DNA of 64,000 bases from Streptomyces showdoensis (GTDB lineage: Bacteria; Actinomycetota; Actinomycetes; Streptomycetales; Streptomycetaceae), in NCBI RefSeq assembly GCF_039535475.1, contig NZ_BAAAXG010000028.1, forward strand, positions 248,001 through 312,000, in the 5' to 3' direction. The notes under the pieces are model-generated. The model saw only the letters and a program-made list of their open reading frames with translations, searched no databases and was not told the DNA's origin. Positions within the stretch are counted from its first letter, which is position 1. Every line of letters begins with the position of its first letter. The translations under genes were made by a program, and so were the position numbers. Of this stretch, positions 60,113 through 64,000 are shown in pieces.

Positions 60113-60287
60113 GGGGCAAGACTACGGCCGGGGTCCGACAGTGGCACCGGTCGCGCGGCGGGTGCCCGCCGTGCAAGGTAGGGAGGGCCTAACGGCCGCC
60201 CCCAAAGGGGCCGAAGGTCGGTACGAGCATGTCGCCACCCGTGAGAGACTGGTCTAGACAACCGCTGAAAGTTGAAGGGCAACCACC

Positions 60288-60569
60288 ATGGCTGAGCGCC
60301 GCGTCAACGTCGGCTGGGCCGAGGGCCTGCACGCCCGCCCCGCCTCCATCTTCGTCCGTGCCGCCACGGCCGCCGGCGTCCCCGTGACGATCGCCAAGGC
60401 CGACGGCAACCCGGTCAACGCCGCGTCCATGCTCGCGGTGCTCGGCCTGGGTGCCCAGGGCGGCGAGGAGATCGTGCTCGCTTCGGACGCCGATGGCGCC
60501 GAGGCCGCGCTCGACCGCCTGGCGAAGCTGGTCGCCGAGGGTCTCGAGGAGCTCCCCGAGACCGTCTGA
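60288..60569 (+). CDS. ptsH: HPr phosphocarrier protein of the PTS
   Basis: A 93-aa HPr: active-site H15 in EGLHARPAS and the regulatory serine S47 (equivalent of Ser46) in VNAASMLAVLGLG. It passes phosphate from enzyme I to sugar-specific EIIA. The residue before the regulatory serine is Ala rather than the usual Lys. ATG 60288 is preceded by GAAGGG. The gene is monocistronic with a hairpin behind it. Confidence 0.93.
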   Translation: MAERRVNVGWAEGLHARPASIFVRAATAAGVPVTIAKADGNPVNAASMLAVLGLGAQGGEEIVLASDADGAEAALDRLAKLVAEGLEELPETV

Positions 60570-60599
60570 CCCGTCTCCTCCCCGACGACGGATCGCGAG

Positions 60600-60638
60600 A
60601 GGGCCGCACCTGCCGGAATTCCGGCGGCTGCGGCCCTT
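60600..60638 (+). terminator. Hairpin terminator after ptsH
   Basis: AGGGCCGCA...TGCCGG-AATT-CCGGC...TGCGGCCCT, a long GC stem followed by TTTC and TGTT. It lies 31 bases after the ptsH stop. Confidence 0.85.
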
Positions 60639-60760
60639 TCTGTTCCCGCTTCCACTTTCCGCATTCGATTCCGCGTGACGCCCCCGCCCGTCACAAGAAT
60701 TCGGGCAGCACGAAATAAGCGGATCCGTGAATTGTCTTCCTCTTGTATACGGTGCCCGTG

Positions 60761-61444
60761 TTAATTCCGCGGACCCGCGATGTTGACGACATGTTGCGGA
60801 ACCCTCACACGGGTACGCTCCGGCCGCCTCGGCCGGTGCAGCGGCAGCGAACGCTCCACGTGCAGCGCGGTCAGGGCGCGGGCGCGCTCGGCGTCCCCGC
60901 GCGCGACGGCGTCGACGATGGCGCCGTGCTCGGCCCAGGCCTCCATGGGCCGCGCGGCGGGCTCGACCGCGTACATCCAGGCGATCTTGTGCCGCAGCTG
61001 GGTGAGGAGCGCGGTGAGCGGCGGACTGCCGGAGGCCTGGGCCAGCGTCTCGTGGAACCAGGCGCCGAGCGAGCGCAGGTCCTCGCCCTGGCCGCTCCTG
61101 GCCCGTTCCTGGCCCAGCCTGACCAGCCCGCGCAGCACCTTGAGGTGGGCGTCGGTGCGGCGCTGGGCGGCCCGGGCGGCGCCCAGCGGCTCCAGCAGGG
61201 TCCGCACGTCGAGCAGGTCGGCCGCCTCCTGCTCGGTGGGCTCGGCGACATGGGCGCCGGCGTGCCGGCGGGTGACCACGAAGCCCTCGGACTCCAGGGT
61301 GCGCAGGGCCTCGCGGACCGGAACCCGGGAGACCCCGTAGCGGCGGGCGAGCTGTTCCTCCGTCAGCCGGGCGCCCCTCCCGAAGACGCCGGAGACGATG
61401 TCGTCCCGGATCGCCGTGCATACCGAGTGCGCGGGAACACGCAT
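60761..61444 (-). CDS. GntR-family (FadR/FCD) transcriptional regulator
   Basis: A 227-aa regulator: N-terminal winged HTH (LTEEQLARRYGVSRVPVREALRTLE) and all-helical FCD ligand domain (DLLDVRTLLEPLGA, WFHETLAQASGSPPL, HGAIVDAVARGDAERA) with His/Asp residues placed for metal binding. Effector and targets are unknown. ATG 61444 has GGAGG six bases upstream. It is flanked by unrelated genes. Confidence 0.9.
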   Translation of the reverse strand: MRVPAHSVCTAIRDDIVSGVFGRGARLTEEQLARRYGVSRVPVREALRTLESEGFVVTRRHAGAHVAEPTEQEAADLLDVRTLLEPLGAARAAQRRTDAHLKVLRGLVRLGQERARSGQGEDLRSLGAWFHETLAQASGSPPLTALLTQLRHKIAWMYAVEPAARPMEAWAEHGAIVDAVARGDAERARALTALHVERSLPLHRPRRPERTRVRVPQHVVNIAGPRN

Positions 61445-61560
61445 GTCCGACCTCCGCATTTGATCCGCGCGAAACCCCATCGAGTGGCGCCTGTCCGGCG
61501 ACTCTTGCGACTCTATTGCAGGACGCCGGAATTTCCGATGCCGCCCGGTAATACGGACAC

Positions 61561-61596
61561 AAAAAAGAAGCCCCGGCTCGTTCGAGCCGGGGCTTC
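61561..61596 (-). terminator. Intrinsic terminator of the M23 peptidase gene
   Basis: On the - strand GAAGCCCCGGCTCG-AA-CGAGCCGGGGCTTC is followed by six T residues: a classical Rho-independent terminator, 17 bases beyond the M23 stop. Confidence 0.92.
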
Positions 61597-61613
61597 TTCA
61601 CAGAATTCACACG

Positions 61614-62384
61614 TCAGACGTGGACTCCGCGGGCGCGGAGGTAGGAGATCGGGTTGATGTCCGATCCGTACTCGGCGCTCGTGCGGGCCTCGAAGTGGAG
61701 GTGCGGGCCGGTCGAGTTGCCGGAGGAGCCGGAGACGCCGATCTGATCGCCCGGGGTGACCTTCTGGCCGACGTGGACACCGATCGAGGAGAGGTGGCCG
61801 TACTGGGTGTACGTGCCGTCGTTCATCCGGATGACGATGTTGTTGCCGTACGCGCCGCCCCAGCCGGCCTCGATGACGGTGCCGGAGCCGACGGAGACGA
61901 CCGTGCTGCCGTAGGAGGCGTGGAAGTCGATGCCGGAGTGGCTGCCGGAGGACCAGAGCGAGCCACCGGTCTTGTAGCCGGTGCTCACGTAGGAGCCGGC
62001 GACGGGGAGCTGGAAGGAGTTCAGGCGCTTGCGCTCGGCCTCGCGGGCGGCGCGCTCCTGGGCGGCACGGATCTCCTTGGCGCGGGCCTCGGCCTTGCGC
62101 TTCGCCTCGGCGGCGGCCTTGACCCGGGCGGCGGCCTCGACGGCCTCCTTCTCCTGGGCGTCGGCCTGGGCGTCGACGCGGTCGGAGAGCGACTCGGCCG
62201 TGATCACCTGGGTGAGGCCGGTGTCCTCCGGGGAAGCGGGCTCCGTGTCGGCGGCGAGCGCCGGGGAGGCCAGGGTGCCGATGACGCCGGTCGTCGCGAG
62301 GGTCGCCACACCGGCGATGCCCACGGAGCGGCGCGCCATGCGGCTCGGACCACGATGCTTCCCGGTGGCACGGGTGAACGCCAT
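61614..62384 (-). CDS. Secreted M23-family metallopeptidase (peptidoglycan hydrolase)
   Basis: A 256-aa secreted enzyme. Residues 1-44 are a signal peptide (ARRS then a hydrophobic core, cleavage near ALA-A). Residues ~60-120 form an Ala/Glu/Lys coiled coil. The M23/LytM domain has H149 and D153 in HSGIDFH and H228/H230 in HLHFE as Zn ligands and catalytic residues. It cleaves peptidoglycan cross-links outside the cell. A c-di-AMP riboswitch stands in its leader, linking wall lysis to that signal. Confidence 0.93.
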   Translation of the reverse strand: MAFTRATGKHRGPSRMARRSVGIAGVATLATTGVIGTLASPALAADTEPASPEDTGLTQVITAESLSDRVDAQADAQEKEAVEAAARVKAAAEAKRKAEARAKEIRAAQERAAREAERKRLNSFQLPVAGSYVSTGYKTGGSLWSSGSHSGIDFHASYGSTVVSVGSGTVIEAGWGGAYGNNIVIRMNDGTYTQYGHLSSIGVHVGQKVTPGDQIGVSGSSGNSTGPHLHFEARTSAEYGSDINPISYLRARGVHV

Positions 62385-62404
62385 GTAGTGGCTGATCCTT
62401 TCCT

Positions 62405-62560
62405 TCCCTCTCGCCTACCGGGTTAGCTGACGGGTTCGGAGCAGGAAGGTCTCCTACGGGCCCCTCCGCTCGCCGAGCGAAGGCGTCCGATTCACCCCAG
62501 GGACTGCGATGGGTCCCCGGCTCCCCAGGCTCGCGCCTTACGGGGACTCGGCGATGACTG
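62405..62560 (-). promoter_or_regulatory. ydaO-type c-di-AMP riboswitch
   Basis: The leader, on the - strand, contains the consensus pieces in order: AGCCGGGGA then GGGGTGAATC, GTAGGAGACCTTCCTGCTCC, GAACCCGTCAGCTAACCCGG and TAGGCG. They match the ydaO/yuaA motif found before Streptomyces cell-wall hydrolase genes. By family it is an OFF switch, repressing when c-di-AMP binds. It ends about 20 bases before the M23 ATG. The boundaries are approximate. Confidence 0.88.
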
Positions 62561-62712
62561 TCCGTTGCCGCGGATGCGGCGTCGTACAACGGCCGGACAG
62601 ACGGATCGAAGCTAGGCCGATCTTCTGTCAATCGCCAAACAGACACGCGCTTTTGTAAGACATGCCACAGGGCAGAAGATCACACTCACTGCCAATACGG
62701 ACAAAAAGGAAT

Positions 62713-62740
62713 GACCCCGACGAACCAGGTCGTCGGGGTC
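62713..62740 (-). terminator. Terminator of the M16 peptidase gene
   Basis: GACCCCGACG (62713-62722) pairs with CGTCGGGGTC (62731-62740); read on the - strand the stem is followed by ATTCCTTTTTG, a T-rich tail. Confidence 0.85.
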
Positions 62741-62766
62741 CCCGTACCCGCGTGACAGCGGCTCAA

Positions 62767-64000
62767 TCAGCCGGTCACGACGGTCACTTCGCCGATGCCG
62801 AGGGCCCGCACCGGCTCCTCGATCTGCGCCGCGTCACCGACGAGCACGGTGACGAGCCGGTCCACCGGGAAGGCGTTGACCACGGCCGCGGTCGCCTCCA
62901 CCGTGCCGGTCTCGGCGAGCCGCGCGTACAACTGCGCCTGGTAGTCGTCCGCGAGGTGCTGCTCGACCTGGTCGGCGAGCGTGCCCGCGACGGAGGCGGC
63001 CGTCTCGTACTTGAGCGGCGCGACCCCCACCAGGTTCTGCACGGCCACGTCGCGCTCGGCGTCCGTCAGGCCGTCGGCGGCGAGGGTGCGCAGCACCTTC
63101 CACAGGTCGTCAAGTGCCGGACCCGTGTTGGGGGTGTCGACCGAGCCGCTGATGGCGAGCAGCGACGCCCCGTTGCCCTCGCCGTCGGAGCGCAGCACCT
63201 GGCCGAAGGCGCGCACGCCGTACGTGTAGCCCTTCTCCTCGCGCAGGACGCGGTCCAGGCGGGAGGTGAGGGTGCCGCCGAGGCAGTACGTGCCGAGCAC
63301 CTGGGCCGCCCAGACGCGGTCGTGGCGGTCGGCGCCGACACGGCCGATGAGCAGCTGGGTCTGGACGGCTCCGGGGCGGTCCACGATGACGACGCGGCCG
63401 GTGTCGTCGGCCGTGACGGGCGGCATGGGCCGCAGGGCGGCCGGGGTGCCCGTCCAGGCGCCGAGCGTCTCGGCGAGCACCTTGTCGAGGTCGACGTCGG
63501 TGAGGTCGCCGACGACCACGGCGGTGGCCGTGGCGGGCCGGACGTGCGCGTCGAAGAAGGCGCGGACGGCGGCGGCGTCGATCGCGGCGACGGTCTCCTC
63601 CGTGCCCTGGCGCGGCCGGGAGACGCGCGCGTCGGCCGGGAACAGCTCCTTGGAGAGCTGCTTGGCCGCGCGACGGGCCGGATTGGCCGTCTCGTGCGGG
63701 ATCTCGTCGAGCCGGTTGTTCACCAGCCGCTCGATCTCGGACTCCTCGAACGCCGGGGCGATCAGCGCCTCGGAGAGCAGGCCGAGCGCCTTGGGCAGCC
63801 GGGAGACCGGGACCTCCAGGGAGACCCGCACGCCCGGGTGGTCGGCGGCCGCGTCGAGGGTGGCGCCGCAGCGCTCCAGCTCCGCGGCGAACTCCTCGGC
63901 GGTGTGCTGGTCGGTGCCCTCGGACAGGGCGCGGGCCATGATCGTGGCCACGCCGTCCAGGCCCTCCGGCTCGGCGTCCAGCGGGGCGTCGAGGGAGATC
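62767..64000 (-). CDS. M16-family (insulinase-like) peptidase subunit, partial
   Basis: The frame is open to the window's last base, so the N-terminus is outside. The visible 410 residues are a two-domain M16 protein. Where an active M16 has HxxEH, this one reads GVATIMARALSEGT, so it lacks the zinc residues. The C-terminal half has RLDRVLREEKGYTYGVRAF, the substrate-binding (R/Y) signature of M16 partner subunits. It is probably the non-catalytic member of an M16 pair whose active partner lies beyond the window edge. Confidence 0.85.
   Translation of the reverse strand, partial: ISLDAPLDAEPEGLDGVATIMARALSEGTDQHTAEEFAAELERCGATLDAAADHPGVRVSLEVPVSRLPKALGLLSEALIAPAFEESEIERLVNNRLDEIPHETANPARRAAKQLSKELFPADARVSRPRQGTEETVAAIDAAAVRAFFDAHVRPATATAVVVGDLTDVDLDKVLAETLGAWTGTPAALRPMPPVTADDTGRVVIVDRPGAVQTQLLIGRVGADRHDRVWAAQVLGTYCLGGTLTSRLDRVLREEKGYTYGVRAFGQVLRSDGEGNGASLLAISGSVDTPNTGPALDDLWKVLRTLAADGLTDAERDVAVQNLVGVAPLKYETAASVAGTLADQVEQHLADDYQAQLYARLAETGTVEATAAVVNAFPVDRLVTVLVGDAAQIEEPVRALGIGEVTVVTG

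Noticed and set aside
1..64000. tRNA, rRNA or CRISPR array
   Set aside because: None could be recognised by eye; a tRNAscan-SE and CRISPR finder run would settle it.

Overview
The window is high-GC actinobacterial DNA and almost certainly Streptomyces chromosome. Three things point there: strong G/C preference at third codon positions, rare TTA codons, and a set of genes typical of the Streptomyces core (sepH, cutRS, hemH/cpfC, dut, a DUF4193 zinc-ribbon protein, DUF3093, DUF3159, DUF3710 and DUF5998 genes, a trk RCK pair, and an M23 peptidase behind a ydaO c-di-AMP riboswitch). All assignments come from reading translated sequence; no database search was run.

Layout. (1) 1-6.2 kb is an accessory metabolic cluster: an acyl-CoA/AMP ligase (cut by the window edge), a PLP aminotransferase, an FAH-fold hydrolase and two NtaA/SnaA/DszA-type flavin monooxygenases, all on the + strand. 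(2) 6.3-16 kb is a probable defence island. It encodes a ~2000-aa protein with a kinase-like N-terminus and a STAND-type NTPase whose P-loop region reads like animal SAMD9/SAMD9L, followed by helical repeats, an OB/cold-shock-like domain and three OST-HTH/LOTUS-like domains. Four bases downstream lies a NUDIX-like protein with a C-terminal membrane anchor, and then a GmrSD-type (DUF262/DUF1524) nuclease fused to an alkyltransferase-like domain. (3) 16.1-18.8 kb on the - strand holds decaying or mixed genes: a NUDIX gene with an aberrant C-terminus, a DUF89 phosphatase and a Ser/Thr kinase-WD40 gene with a large internal deletion. (4) 19.2-44.7 kb is mainly core: RlmD/TrmA-like RNA methyltransferase, APC permease, TrkA pair, KdpDE without KdpFABC, ABC ATPase, DUF3710-dut-thioesterase operon, DUF4193, CutRS, IMPase, ferrochelatase, MFS, sugar-lactone oxidase, SepH and sulfurtransferase. 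(5) 44.9-50.7 kb holds a VOC protein and a polysaccharide set (polysialyltransferase-like enzyme, GT2, YfhO). (6) 50.9-55.1 kb holds a GlxA regulator and a compact integrative element in the thymidine kinase gene. (7) 55.2-64 kb is core again: a phosphatase, DUF5998, a GNAT-acyl-CoA synthetase fusion, HPr, a GntR regulator, an M23 peptidase and an M16 peptidase fragment.

The two main discoveries are as follows. First, a 2,536-bp element (52540-55075) encodes a large serine recombinase and sits exactly in the Walker A Thr codon of tdk. The element brings its own diverged copy of tdk codons 17-215, so the host's first 16 codons are joined to the element's copy and a full-length thymidine kinase is kept, while the original 3' part is stranded on the other side as a remnant without a P-loop. 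The duplicated core is two bases (GT), as expected for a serine integrase. Second, the SAMD9-like/NUDIX-anchor/GmrSD-ATL gene set looks like an undescribed immune module. Both the SAMD9-like gene and the integrase contain a TTA codon, so both are candidates for developmental (bldA) control.
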